DNA of 64,000 bases from Allodiplogaster sudhausi. Lineage: Eukaryota; Nematoda; Chromadorea; Rhabditida; Diplogasteridae. The stretch is from the NCBI GenBank assembly GCA_945643635.1, contig CALZFC010000019.1, positions 2,002,501 through 2,066,500 of the forward strand, written 5' to 3'. Shown here piece after piece: positions 1 through 12,081 of the stretch. Both the position numbers and the translations under genes were made by a program. Every line of letters starts with the position of its first letter. Positions within the stretch are counted from its first letter, which is position 1. The notes under the pieces are model-generated. The model was not told the origin of the DNA, made no database searches, and saw only the letters and a list, made by a program, of their open reading frames with translations.

Positions 1-187
1 AGCATGTGAAATAGGAGGGCGGCTCTAACCTACCTTAGCTAATCCTCTACCCACCAGTTTTCACGTTACTATTGTTCAGAATGTAATGGAAGAAAATCGC
101 TCAAACTTTCAGGATGTATTTTTTAGACCATGATGAACTTATCCATATAGAAACAAACATAGGTTAATTATTCCCCGGATACCTCCT
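1..187. mobile_element. TTAA-type MITE, truncated by window edge
   Basis: The stretch ends with the same terminal sequence (AATTATTCCCCGGATACCTCC) as copies at 31766-31920 and 11708-11981 and is followed by TTAA at 188-191. The left end lies outside the window. It is non-coding. Family membership rests on direct similarity between the copies. Confidence 0.7.
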
Positions 188-390
188 TTAAGAATCTGTT
201 TGTTCTTGAAAAATTATGGTGGACGGTGGTTTGCTTTTATTCTCTGAACTATTTCATGGGTCAAAGCATTTCTCGTCGGAACTAGTGAACATTCATTGCA
301 CTCGCAGCTTTCCTTAGCCTGCCAGACCCGCTTTCCGTGGCCTCGTCACCCGACCAGGCTCGCCTTCTTGCCCGAAAAAGAGAAAGGATG

Positions 391-391
391 C

Positions 392-434
<43 letters not shown>

Positions 435-475
435 TGCGAGAGAGAGAGGGAGAAAGAGGGAAAGAGAGAGAGCTT
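391..475. repeat. (AG)n microsatellite
   Basis: A nearly pure GA/AG dinucleotide run with scattered interruptions. It creates an artificial Ser-Leu repeat reading frame on the minus strand. Confidence 0.95.
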
Positions 476-479
476 TCAT

Positions 480-1500
480 TTGAGCTATAAATTGTATTTT
501 TTTTCACCGTAGAGCATATCACTTCAGACTAAATGCACCGGAAAACCATCGAAAAGTGGAGGCAGATTTTGGCTGATTGTGAGCCGGGCTCGCAGCTTTG
601 AACGTCAAAAAACGGAGCGGCTGAAAGCATGAACAAAGTTCGTAGCCCTAAAGAGGATGAGAAGAAACTTATCATTAAGAAAAACTTCTCTAGTGCTGTG
701 ATAGAGCAGTATTTGTACATTTGCAATGAAGAAGAGAAAGAGTAGACAAGGAGCGAGATGTGTGTGGAGTAGCGGAAAATAATGGAATGAGCAGGTACAG
801 TTTGGCATATGATTGCAGATATGCCGAACACGTCATTGATGACTGAGATTGTGCTTGGACACTGATCCTTACAAAGAATTAAGCAGCAGATGTATTGCCG
901 AATCGAAGGTGAAAAGAGTGAATATCTCGGTATAACCTTTCTGTAGCAGGCGATCTGTTCATCGGTTATTCATTTTACCATTTAATAATTTTTACAATAT
1001 TTTTTGTCGAAGAAATCCCTAAACGGTCTCTGCGTTCTTCTCTCCGTCCCATCTCTCAACGCCTTCAACTTCGGCAAATATTTGGACGGGGGAAAGGACC
1101 TCAAAGAACTCATCGGTGGTGAAATGAAACTCCGCGACCTCGTCGAACTTAAGAACCTCAGTGACTTCTTGAATGGCTGGATTGGCGGACAATTCGGAAA
1201 TGTCAAGGTTGCTACCTTTACATTTTAAAACATTTTCAAACCAACATTTTAAGAGTGGATGTCAGTAAGACTCGAGCAGGGACCTATTATGATCTGCCCT
1301 AGGAATATTTTTTTTCGATTTTTCTCACCAAAATTGACTATAGTATACAACTCGACGTGGTGAACAATATAGGCTGTAATACAAAGGTGACAAAAATTTT
1401 TCGTTCGAGACCCAGTGCAGTAATCTTATGAATTCAATTGGGAATAAGTCGCTTCAAACTTATTATTAGACAACCAGCTTGCTGTCATTGGATAGCTAAT
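480..1500. other. No confident gene; one weak exon candidate
   Basis: No recognisable gene. The best coding candidate is a 74-codon plus-strand frame at 1004-1228 starting MSKKSLNGLCVLLSVPSL, with a possible hydrophobic leader and a GT after GGAAATGTCAAG near 1207. No family is recognised, and upstream and downstream exons are not evident. Confidence 0.3.
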
Positions 1501-1529
1501 TTGACGAGCTTTAATTTTGAACAGGGAAG

Positions 1530-2520
1530 AGTTTTTCAGGAAAAAAATGATTTTGGCCCAAAAATAAGGCCCTGAACATTTTCGAAGGCGGTTTTTTTTT
1601 GCCAAATTTTGCTTTTTACTTTCATTTCCACAAAACCGCTCCTACATATTCTTAAAGTACTTGAAATTTGCTATAAACCTTGTTTCTTTCAAAAAAATCA
1701 AAGGTTCGACACTTAGGTTCCCAAGCGCTTGAACATGATCCAGTGAATACTGAAGGAACAAGTGGATCCTCCAAATTTGCTGTTTTTAGGTTCTCATTTT
1801 AACAGCATCAGAAAAAAAAACCTTTTCAGTTGTATGTTAGACAAATGGGGATTAATTTTCATTTGCATTACCTTTTAGGAAAATTCCATTTCAGACCTAA
1901 AATACGGCCCCAGACGATGTCGAAGGTAATTTTCGAACGTTTTTGGTCAAGTTATGCATTTTCTTTTCATGTCCACAAAACAGCTTCTGCATACCGTATT
2001 TTCTCTATTAGTGCCCCTCCCTCTATTAGAACCCCCCCCTCTAATAGTGCCTCCCTCTCGCAAGGGTATTGAAAAATAGTGCCCCTCCCTCTAATAGAAC
2101 CCCGCCTCCAATAGTGCCCCCCCAGTTGTCTAATAGAGGCCTATCTGGAATCTATCCTTGAGGTTTGGGATGCTCTTTCCAATAAACTGATAGCAAATTC
2201 AGTCAAAGTATACTGTAAAACGGATATTCCAGTGATGATTCAATTGAAGTAGAGGCATAATACTTTGTTATTGAGAATAAAATGCTGTTATCCAAGTTAT
2301 AGTCAATCACATTGAAAAATAGTACCCCTCCCTCTAATAGAACCCCCCTTCTAATAGTGCCCCCCTCTCGCAGGGGTATTGAAAAATAGTACCCCCGGGG
2401 GCGCTAATAGAGAAAATACGGTATTCTAAAAGTACTCTAAATTTGCTTCAACATATGTCTCTATCAAAGGAATTGAAGGTCCCGCACTTAGGTTCCATGG
2501 CGCCTGAACATAAACCAGGC
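1530..2520. repeat. Local degenerate direct duplication (two units)
   Basis: About 230 bp at 1530-1760 (from 'ggccctgaacattttcgaag' to 'ttaggttcccaagcgcttga') recurs in diverged form at about 1880-1993 continuing at 2422-2510. The second unit is interrupted by the MITE at 1994-2421, so the first unit serves as a natural empty site. Confidence 0.75.
1994..2421. mobile_element. MITE with 18-bp TIRs and TA target duplication
   Basis: The left end CCGTATTTTCTCTATTAG is matched exactly by the reverse complement of the right end. Both ends are flanked by TA (1992-1993 and 2422-2423). Inside are several copies of a C-rich motif (CCCTCCCTCTAATAGAACCC) in direct and variant form, and no coding capacity. 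The uninterrupted paralogue near 1640-1655 has a single TA at the corresponding place. A degraded reverse-orientation relative lies at about 31540-31770. Confidence 0.85.
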
Positions 2521-2529
2521 ACTCTAGTT

Positions 2530-3375
2530 CAGTTGAATACGTTTATCAAATTGAACAGGGCCGTGGCACGTCCTCCTTCGTCAGCTCCTCGTCTGCTCCC
2601 CCGCTCGGTCCTGTGGCCGTTCGTCGGGTACCCCCGCCGGCTCCTCGCTCCCTCCGGTCTCACTACCAATCTCCCGCCCTCCACCGGCTTCCCATACGAT
2701 GGCCTGACTACTGACCCCATTGGTCATCCATCGAGCCCTGCAACCTCAGGCAATTTAAACCAGATATCCATATATTTTCTTCGCCGTTTACCATAAAATT
2801 ACCGAGTTGAAATTTAGCGGCGTGTCCAGTAGTTGTCAACGCAAACGCTTGCCCTGTGCTTTTCATCTTGAAGGGCCCCTGCGCCAAGGCTCAGGTCACC
2901 GAGTATTATTTCGCAATTGATTATTCTGTTTATATAAAAACGAGTATTTGCAAAATGTTAAGGTGAATGCCACGGTGATTACCTGCGGCTTCCCTCGCTC
3001 GCTCTTCGCTGGTAACGAGCTTGTTCCTGGTGGTGTTCTCGTCTATCTCGACGGTGCTGGACCGTGCCGGCGATTGGCGCCGTCACGACTGCAGTCAATG
3101 TTTACTGCAAGGACTTGCGCCTTTGATCATGCCACTCTTTCGAATTCGAATGTTCATGGCAGAGTTCAGCTTCTTAGCCTCGGCTTCGCTGCTTTGCATC
3201 GATGGCACAGCAAATAAAGAGATGGGTTCAACATTTTATATTTGCTAGCCGCCCCTCTCGCTCTCTCGCACCCTAGCCATCTCACTCGCCCTTTCCTCTT
3301 CCCCTCATCATCTCCATTCCACCCATTTCGACCCCATAAACAGTCCTTATATCCTTCTCCTAAACTGCCTTCTGA
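2530..3375. other. Unassigned region with short open frames
   Basis: Two GC-richer stretches (2560-2740 and 2980-3200) give frames of 75-117 codons on the plus strand, but none resembles a known family and splice context is ambiguous. The 3021-3248 frame has a hydrophobic start (MFLVVFSSI) and several Cys. I see no decisive evidence of a gene. Confidence 0.3.
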
Positions 3376-3976
3376 ATACTTTGGAACGATGAATGAAAAA
3401 AGGACATGCTTGTTGTCAACGAACTGGCATCTTCTTTATGGCCCGCAGCTTGGTTGTAAGTAGGTAATTTAAGATCTACCATCTGACGGCGCCAAAGAAC
3501 TAATAACTGAGCGTGCATTTTTAAGTTAATCAAAGAATATTGAGGAAAAATAAGATGTGGTTGAGAATGAGACCAGCTTTCAATTTCAGACCAAGAGCTT
3601 CCTAGAGCGAAAGAATCATCCAGGGTGATTCCAATAACATAAAAGAGTCTATAGACAAAAAGTGTTAAAAGAACATGGCTGATACGTGAAGAATTATAAT
3701 TATATTGTGGCAAAGACTGTTTTCTTTTCAATCTACAACAACAACGTTCTTGGAAAATCCATATTGAAATAATTTAATTATAAAATTGGCATCTCGGATA
3801 TAAATATGTAATTAGTGTTGAATCGGACTGTTGTCTGCAAAACTGCTCGATGATGTTAGATTATGGTTAGAATGTTTGCCCAGTTGGCAACGATAAAGAA
3901 AAAGCGTATTACCTTCCAGGCATTGCAGCTGTTGAGCAGTTTTCCAGTTACATGAATAAATATGTGCATACATAGA
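3376..3976. other. No gene seen
   Basis: AT-rich sequence with only short frames and no recognisable exon or repeat. Confidence 0.5.
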
Positions 3977-3978
3977 TA

Positions 3979-5118
3979 CAGTCCCGCCCAGGATCTTGGT
4001 ACTAAGGAGGGATCGGATGCATCGGAGGGATCCAAATGCATCCTCGCTAATAACCATTGTCCTAGGAAAGACTAAAATATTTTAAATGGTACATTAGTTT
4101 GCTCATAGAGAACGGATGCTACTGTTAAAAAATCGATAATTTCTTATCATTTGATAAGAAGTTATCAGTTTTTGCCTATAAAAAATTTCACTTTTAATAT
4201 TTTTCAAAGAAATTTTTCCTGTACCATTATTTTGTCTCTACGCACATCCCCAAGTAATAATATAAGAGATTTTATCATTGTTAACCGAAATCGTTAAATG
4301 AGACCTTATCACACATGTTCATGTTGTGTGAAGATTCGCCTTACGATGCTGATGCAAAATATGAAAGCCGTTTTCAAAACAAAGCATCCGTTGACGATAA
4401 ATTTTGGATTGTGTTTACTTTGTATGATTTTCTTCAGGATTCCCCATTGTCTTTACCTTTCTCTCAATGTTAGCCCGGTATGATTTATTCAAATCTAGGT
4501 TGCTGCACTCGTATTGAATCTTAGAGCTTTAGCGCGCGCTATTTTCGCGTTCGGTATAATTACCCAAGCTTGAGGTAGCGAAATGGCACAGGCAGAGAAA
4601 AAAAGGGTTAGGCCCCGCCCCTCGGCCTGACCATGAGAAGCCTCCCTGCCCTGTTCTTTCTGAAGAAAATCATGTAAAGTACACACAATCAAAAATAAAT
4701 TGCTAATCGGCACTTTTTTTTCCAAAACTGAATACATAATTAGATTCAGAATCGTTAGGCGAATCTTTTCAGCTAATGAACATGCGTGATAAGGTCTGAT
4801 TTATCGATTTCCGTTATCAATGATACAATCTCTACTTTTATTATTTGGGGATGTGGGTAGAGACAAAATAATAGTGCAGGAGAAATTTCATTGAAAAATA
4901 TAAGAAATGAAATTTTTTATAAGCAAAAACTGATAACTTCTTATCAAATGATTAGAAATTATCGATTTTTATCAGTAGCATCCGTTCTCTACAAGCAAAC
5001 TAATGTACCAGTTAAAATATTTTAGCATGTCCTAGGAAAATAGTTATTAACGAGGATGCATTTGGATGTGTCCGATGCGTCCGACGCATCCTTGGTACCA
5101 AGATCTTGGGCGGGACTG
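3979..5118. mobile_element. Foldback (long inverted repeat) transposon, TA-flanked
   Basis: The left end CAGTCCCGCCCAGGATCTTG is matched by the inverted right end CAAGATCTTGGGCGGGACTG. The arms remain pairable for about 460 bp (3979-4438 with 4660-5118), leaving a loop of about 220 bp. TA flanks both ends (3977-3978 and 5119-5120). The related repeat at 33805-33840 and 15610-15640 reads through the site without the element. TA duplication and CAGT-type ends fit the IS630/Tc1/mariner class, but no transposase is encoded, so it is non-autonomous. Confidence 0.85.
4553..4574 (+). ncRNA. SL1-like spliced-leader sequence
   Basis: GGTATAATTACCCAAGCTTG plus AG matches nematode SL1 at 20 of 22 positions (both differences are single substitutions). 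It is followed directly by GT, as in an SL RNA gene, and an ATG occurs 8 nt later, as in a trans-spliced mRNA. A short GC hairpin (GGTTAGGCC with GGCCTGACC) lies at about 4609-4635. I do not see a canonical Sm site (AATTTTTGG). It could be a diverged SL RNA gene or a reverse-transcribed trans-spliced mRNA captured in the loop of the foldback element. Confidence 0.55.
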
Positions 5119-5619
5119 TACATTCATGCATATTACATGTATGATGAAACTTGTTAGACAACACATTATGCAGAGATATAATGAAGTGAAATCGTATCAA
5201 CACCGCTTGCTGAACACCGCGATGTGTACACTCGTGGACTGTCTTAAAAAACAATCCTCTCTCCTACTGAGGGTTACGGCAGCAAGAGGTTACGATAGCC
5301 TCCAGGGGTTGCGTATATATAATGAAGTGCGATAGCCCGTACGTCTGCTGATACGATTCACATATCGCCTCTTTTTTTCTAACTCCATCATCCTCTCAGT
5401 CGTCTGTGTCTCTTTCAGTGGCGCACTCTCTCGCTTCTCGTCATGTCTCTCGCGTCTAGATCCTCTCATCGCTCAACGATCTCTCGCTGTAAAGGGTCGC
5501 AATAGTTCCATTTGCGATAGCAGCTTCATGGGTGACCCACCAGAACAGTACGAGAAAATAGAGATTGTAAGTAAAGACGTAAACAGAAAGAGAATGTTAT
5601 AGAATGAGGAAAAGAACAT

Positions 5620-5651
<32 letters not shown>

Positions 5652-7320
5652 AATACGCAGAGAGAAGGATAGAGAAGCAGCCACCGTCAATGCCTGCTCA
5701 TAAAGATAATGATGAGGATAACGGTGCGAGTTGGCATGCATATTTATAAGAAGGGTCACCACGCTGGGAGAGCAGGCCGGGTTCATCTGTGCTAAGGAAG
5801 AAGAAGGCACTGTTCTAGTTATATTAATCGAAAATCATAATTTATTATATTCCACTTGAGTGAGCATGTTTAACTTTATCCGTCTTTATATATCAGCACT
5901 TGTAAAAAACACGAATCATTAACTTTTATTTTTCTTTGTTTTGTTTAATTAAAATTAATGTATAAACAACATTCGCGAGACGATCTTCCATGACCCCTTT
6001 ATTTCTCTCTCTCCTCTCTCTCTCCACTCTCTCTCTCTTTCTCTCTCTCTCTCTCTATTTATTTCTCCCAGTCGTGTAACAACGTTGACTTTCGGCGATA
6101 TAACATCTCTAAGACAGTCATGAGTTTGATACTATGTAAACATGAGAAAATGATTAATTAATTAACATTAATTGCACATAGAAAACGGCGCTAACTTCTT
6201 GATGTCTTCCATTTAAATTCTCTACGGCTATATTATGAATTTATAAAGATACCAGATTATTTTCTTAAAAGGAGATCAAGCTCACTTCTGAATTTGCAGT
6301 TTGTCTCACACATGTGCGAGATAGAGTGAATCTGCCCCATTCCTCTTTCATGACCTGGATCTCCATGCATGGCAATACTATTGCTCGAAAGAATGGCCTC
6401 TTCTTTGTAGAGACTATCTTCTCTGACCCCTCACTCTCTCTATCTCTTTCTTTCTCTCCATCTCTCTCTCTATCTCACTCTCTCCAACGTGTCCTCCCTC
6501 CTGACCTTCCTCCCTCATTGTTAGGCTAGTTATTACTAAAGTTTTCCTCATTCCTTTTTCGAGACTATCTTCCCTGATTCCCTCTCTCTCTCACTCTCTC
6601 TCTCTCTCTATCCTTCTCTCTCTCTATCTCTCTTTGTCTCTCCTTCTTTCTCTCCCTCCTCCTCTCTCTCTCTCTATCTCTATCTCTATCTCTCTCTCTC
6701 TCGTGCTCTCTATCTCTATATCTCTATTCTCCCACTCGTATCTCGCAACGAAGTGAGGGTTCGACGTCTCTGTTTCATGCAACTAGCCCGATTCATCCAT
6801 TAATTGATAGATACTTACATAAAAAAGATTAATTAGTTAGTTTAGTTAGTTATAAAACGAGGGTTTCTTTCCTTCTCTCGCTCTCTTCACTCCTTCTTCT
6901 TCCGACTGCGTCGCTCGGCGCAGATGGTGGTGAGTTGTGGAGTCCATTTGATTTAAAGGAACCAAGTACGAAATGATTCTACAGTCGATTCTTATGAACA
7001 ATATCATATAATGGCCATGTTTCGTTTAGTAAGAAGTAAAGAAAATATAATAAAAAAGAGATAATTGATTCAAGAGTCACGAATCGACAAGGTAGTCGAA
7101 AGCTGTTGCCCAAAACCGATGGAGGCCTGCTGCAAGCGGGTCAGTCAACGGCACTTTTGGCAACTTGCCTAGCCATTTCATTAATTAGTTTTTTTGTCTA
7201 TTTCCGGTGATAACAGTTCACGTTTTGCAGTGTTCTTTCAAGAATTACGGTGATAGAATATAAATTTAAACGCATCATGATCTTTTTTAATATTAATTGT
7301 GCATAATTAAGAGAGCCTCT
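5119..7320 (+). repeat. Segmental repeat, copy U1 (truncated)
   Basis: Collinear with 15620-17940, 33775-36035 and 49235-51590. It contains the conserved block with GAACAGTACGAGAAAATAGA near 5541, GA and CT microsatellites, and the signal-peptide exon (6857-6929, start codon lost). The similarity ends near 7315, just where exon 2 of the Cys-rich gene begins in the fuller copies. Confidence 0.85.
6857..6929 (+). pseudogene. Signal-peptide exon of secreted Cys-rich family, start lost
   Basis: The 73-nt exon is alignable without gaps to those at 17488-17560, 35654-35726, 51143-51215 and 12009-12081 (-). The ATG has become ACG at 6857. The encoded leader is otherwise intact (RVSFLLSLSSLLLLPTASLG). 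The downstream exons are missing from this copy, so it is a remnant. Confidence 0.75.
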
Positions 7321-8740
7321 CTGTAAGACTCAAGGAGGCTTACATAGGCGTCTGGCCCGGGGAATTTTTGTTTGCTTTTACTTTGAAAACTTTATGAGGG
7401 ACACATCTAGTGTTCATAAAGAAATTTATTTTTTCAAAAAGTTTGAAAAAAAAATTTTCTCTTAGTTATAAGTAAAAATGTTAAAAACCTTTGGTAGGCC
7501 ATATCTAACGTTATACATAATATGTCTCGAAAATCTTTTCACTGTTCGATTCCTTATTTAAAAATACACAAAAAAGTCCCAGACGACTGTTTTCGAAAAA
7601 TTAACATTTTTATGACTTTTGTGCAATTTAATTTTTTGAAAAATGATTTTTAGGTTAAAACTTTTTTTTTTATTATGACTTTCCAAAAATTGAATCTTCC
7701 ATAAGAAAGAGCAGGAAAAACTACATATAATATATCTCTACGAGGAAAAATCTCGGATACCATTTTTGGGTATCTGCATTTGAATATGTGTTTCTAAGCA
7801 AATTTTGGTTTTGGCCATAAACCACAATTTCATTCAAACTTCTTCAATTTTAAAAAGAAATAGTCCATTCGATGTGATTTTTTATGCTCTTTAAAATGGT
7901 AGATTTTAATCTTAAAGCTGTATCCGACTCAGTTTTAGCTGCTCTTTCTCGCAGTATAAATATTATATGGAAAATCAGCCTACAAGATCCATTAATCGTG
8001 CAAAGAATGAGTATTTTGACACCTCTGCGCTGTGAAGTTCTTCAATGGCTGATAGATCTCTTATTTTTCCTCCACCTCTGCCTCCTCTTTCTCTATCTAT
8101 TTCTCTCCATTTGTTTCTCTCTATTCTCCGTTTCTCTCTCTATTCTTTTTATTCCCTCTGTTTCTCTCACTCTTTCTCTTAGTCTCTCTGACTGTCTGTC
8201 TCTCTTTCCTTACTCTCCTTGCTCTCTATTTCTCGTCATACTCTCTGTCTCCCTCTCATTTTCTCTCTCTCTTTCTCTTCTCTTAATTTTTGGATGAATT
8301 TTTCCTCCGACGGATATATTTTTTTAAGAAAAATTTTAAGATTTATTGCCGGGGCCTCCTTCGATGCCGACCTCGAGGTCCGGGGCAGGGGCCTACCCTG
8401 GGGGCTGGGGCCGGATATTTTCGGCCCCCGGCCACCCCTGTCGTTACCCCTTCAGTCGTTTATGTGAATGACATCTTATTCTTACAGATTCTGGTAGACT
8501 ATATATTTATCAAATCGACATCATATAAGTGAATGTGACAAGACATGGAAAGAAGAATTGAATCATTATTAGGTTCCTTGAATAGAGAAATGTTCTTGGC
8601 TTCAGGTTTTAATACGGCGTTGATGGTTTTAAATGAGCTAATCAAATGAAAGGGTGGACAAGCACGAGTGAATTGGAGAGATTTCTATTCTCTTCATGAA
8701 TCGGTGAATGTTCAAAGCAATGAATTCAAAGTTATTCTCT
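7320..8740. other. No gene; AT-rich and CT-rich DNA
   Basis: AT-rich sequence to about 8060, then a CT-rich array (8070-8285) and a GC-rich patch (8345-8455). A related version of the patch, with GGATATTTTCGGCC, occurs at 36080-36180. No exon is supported. Confidence 0.5.
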
Positions 8741-9063
8741 ACTAGAACGCGACATAAGATATTCCAAACTGAATGTTGTTGAAGCGAAAGCAGACAATTA
8801 GAAGAATACGATTAGAGTTCGATTTGACGATTCTGTTCACATCCTTGTTACGACAGAATCCATAAGAAGCACAGTTCATAGGATGCTACGGGTTGAGCCT
8901 TCCTTTTCATTTACAAGAAGCCTTTGCACTCCTTCTCACAATAAGAAATGAAAATTTCTTGGTCATATAATCCTTTTTCTAGAGTTCCGCAAAAGGTAGA
9001 GCCATACATCTTGAAAAGTGAAGTTCAAAACGAATGAACCTTGGTAGGGTGAGGGCTGGTGAT

Positions 9064-9167
9064 TCATGAGATGGGAGGTGCATTCCGGTCCGAAGCCAAA
9101 CGAGCCCTGTGGGAAATAAGCATCATGCGGCACCCGATGAAGCTCTGAAAGGAGAAAACGAGAGACG

Positions 9168-9220
<53 letters not shown>

Positions 9221-12081
9221 AGAGATATGAAAGAGAACCAGAGAGAGGTAGAGAAAAAAACGGTGAGAAAGAGACAGAAACAGTGAAAAATGAGGAGAGA
9301 GAGGGAAATAGAGAGAGGGAGAGAGAAATATGAAAAAGAGTGAGAGAGGAAGATCAGAAAAAGGAGAATGATATGTAGATAACACAGAATAACAGAGAAT
9401 GAATGATTTTTTTTTCTCTCCAAATAATGACAACGCTTCCGGTGCTCTCAGCAACCCGTTCACTAATATAATGACAAGAACGACTGCAGAGCACACGTTG
9501 ACTCATTCAATTATGCTTAAAGAAGAAGTCAACGACCCCTGATGCGCTCAATAGAACTAGCGCTATTACAAAAACAAAACAAGTCTAAAACAACGGCAGT
9601 TTAATTGTTACCGAGGACTCACCTCACCAGGGAATGGTCGGAAACCCTAAATTCCAAAAATTCTGGTTTTTTGCAGCATAATTATCTTGGAAAAACAATT
9701 TCATTCAGTTAATAAGAGTATGAAATATCGGAAAGTTATTGATTGATTTAGAGAGAGTGAGAGATTATTGTTCGATTCGTTACCTCGGTCCATTGTTTTT
9801 GCTCCTTGCAGTGGCTAATCACGTGCATCTTCTGCTTGGAACTCAAGCCGGGCGTGAAGAGAGCGGCGAAGCAACGAACGGTGCAGCTGGAGAGGGAAAA
9901 AGAGAGAGACAGAAAGAGAGAGTGAGAGAGAAAGAAAGAGAGAGATAGTTAGAGAGAGAGTTGGGTGATTTTGAGAGAACAAGGGAGACGGAGTGAGAGA
10001 GATAGTAGGTGTTTTAGAGAGAACAACAGAGACGGATCGAGAGAGTGGGTGTTATAGAGCGAACAAGAGAGAGCGAGAGAGAGAGTGAGAGAGAGAGTGA
10101 TATGGGGGGAAGAGTGAGTTGTATCGGCAAGAGATGCCGATAGCCTTCAGTCGCAGTCTCTCTCTCCCTTATCTTGCCCCGCCTACTTGGCTACTAACTA
10201 AGCCTAGTCACTTCTTGATGTTGTATCGGTCCGGATTGGTTTGGAGCCACAGGGGCTCTGGTTTGGTTGGTCAATAAAGAATGCCACCTTCGTCTCAGTA
10301 TGGTACAAAGTAACTAAAGGTTTCGTAAAAGGAAAGGAATGGAGCGGAACATAACAGTACGGTACGATACAGTACGGATAGGTAAGGTAATTATACGGGT
10401 AGTGGCAAACCCGTACAAGAGTAACAGAGTGAGAGAGAAAATAAAAAAAAGAAAGAGAGAGAGAGGGAAGGAGAGAAAGAGAAAGAGAAAAAGAGAGAGA
10501 GACTGAGAGAGATAGAATTAGTGAGAGAGTGTGACTTAGAAAGAACAAGAGAGAAGGAGCCAGGAAGAGAGAGAGTGCTACTAGGATAGAGGCAGTGAGA
10601 GGGAGAGAGAATAGCTTACCGCCTCTCTTCAGAGTTGTCGTAGAGGGAGAAGCAGCACATCGAGTCTAGGAAACGGAAAACGGAATGACGTCATAATAAT
10701 AACAAGAGCTCATGAAATACATATTTATTTAGTTTCGTTTTATTTCAATTCTTTTCTGATATGACGCAGTTGTCTTCTTATCAGTTTCCTCTTTGAGGGA
10801 GTTTGCTTGAAGGAGTCTGCTTCCCATCTAGCCGTGTCTCTCTCTCTTTGTCACTCTATCTCTCTTTCTAACTTTCTCACACACTCTCTCTCCCTCTCTT
10901 TCTCTATCTCACTCTGCGCACTTTCAATCTCTCTCTCACTTTCTCACATTCTACCACCTCTAATCGATCTTTTAGGCCAGATTTGGTCATCTGGGAATAT
11001 AAAAGAAGATGTATTTTTTCGTCGGATACTTCGTTTAATAACTCTATATGCAACAAGCCTTCATTCTCGTAGTGACTCTCTCTCTCTCTCCCTGTCTCTC
11101 TCAGCCTCTCTCTTTCTCTCTCTTTCTCTTTCTCCATTTCTCTATCTCTCGTTCTCTCTCACTCTCTCTTTCTTACCTTCCATGTTCACCATCGTTATAC
11201 CCGTTTCGCTGTAGAGCTCCCTCTGAATGCATCGATGGATCTTGACGATCTCTGCCGTGCTCTCAGTCAGCAGCTCTATGCAGTTCAGCGGCTGGGAGAA
11301 TGTGATGACCTTAATTATGTACAATTAATATTTTAAAAAATCATGACATGTATCTAAATTTATATTCTCTTTCAAAACAGTAGCTCGAATGGCAAGTCAA
11401 GAATTGTTTTATTTATTTATGTTTTATTTATCTTGAAAAAAACACTGAAAAACGTGAACTTTTATCACCAGAAAACAGACAAAAAAACTAATTAATGATA
11501 TGGCTAGGCGTGCCGTTGACTGACCCGCTTGCAGCCTCCATCTGTTTTGGGCAACAGCTTTCGACTACATTGTCGATTCGTGACTCTTGAATCAATTATC
11601 TCTTTTATTTTATTTTATTTTCTTTGCTTACTAAATGAAACATGGCAATTATATGCCATTGTTCACAAAATTCGACTGTAGAATCATTTCGCACTTGGTT
11701 CCTTTAAAGGAGTCATCCGGGGAATAATTATTTTCTCCTGCGCTACTGTACGTTCTGTAGCGCTACTATACGATCTCACATTTTCTATGCCCTAGAGAGC
11801 ATGCAAAATAGTAGGGTACTAATTCTACAGTAGCTAATTCTCTACCCGTGAGATTTAACATGACTATAACACTTAAAGGATATTATGACAATCGTTCAAA
11901 CTTTCTGGATCTATGTTTTACGACGAGAGGAGCTGATACATGCTTTAAAACTATATATTAATTATTCGCCGGAGTCCTCCTTTAAATCAAATGGTCTCCA
12001 CAACTCACCACCATCTGAGCCGAGCGACGCAGTCGGAAGAAGAAGGAGTGAAGAGAACAAGAGAAGGGAAGAAACCCTCAT
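9064..12081 (-). CDS. Secreted Cys-rich small protein, inverted copy (copy A)
   Basis: Five exons are traceable on the minus strand: leader 12081-12009 (MRVSSLLLFSSLLLLPTASL), exon 2 11309-11177 (contains SQPLNCIELL and CIQRELYSET), exon 3 10665-10620 (46 nt, SMCCFSLYDN), exon 4 9886-9784 (103 nt, CTVRC then LSSKQKMHVISHC) and terminal exon 9144-9064 (SFIGCRMM, stop). Exons 2-5 join in matching phases (0/1, 1/2, 2/0, 0/stop) and their lengths equal those of the plus-strand copies. The join from leader to exon 2 is not phase-compatible through the best donor (GTGAGT); an alternative donor 4 nt downstream or a short extra exon may be used. The product is probably secreted, with about eight Cys after the leader. 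No family is confidently recognised; Cys spacing is reminiscent of nematode DUF19/CPG4-type domains. A MITE sits in the first intron. Confidence 0.6.
11708..11981. mobile_element. Complete TTAA-flanked MITE in first intron of copy A
   Basis: The element starts AGGAGTCATCCGGGGAATAA and ends with the imperfect inverse (TTATTCGCCGGAGTCCTCCT). It is flanked by TTAA at 11704-11707 and 11982-11985. The other copies read ATTTGATTTAAAGGAACC without it, which gives an empty site with one TTAA. TTAA duplication suggests mobilisation by a piggyBac-type transposase. It is non-coding. Confidence 0.85.
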
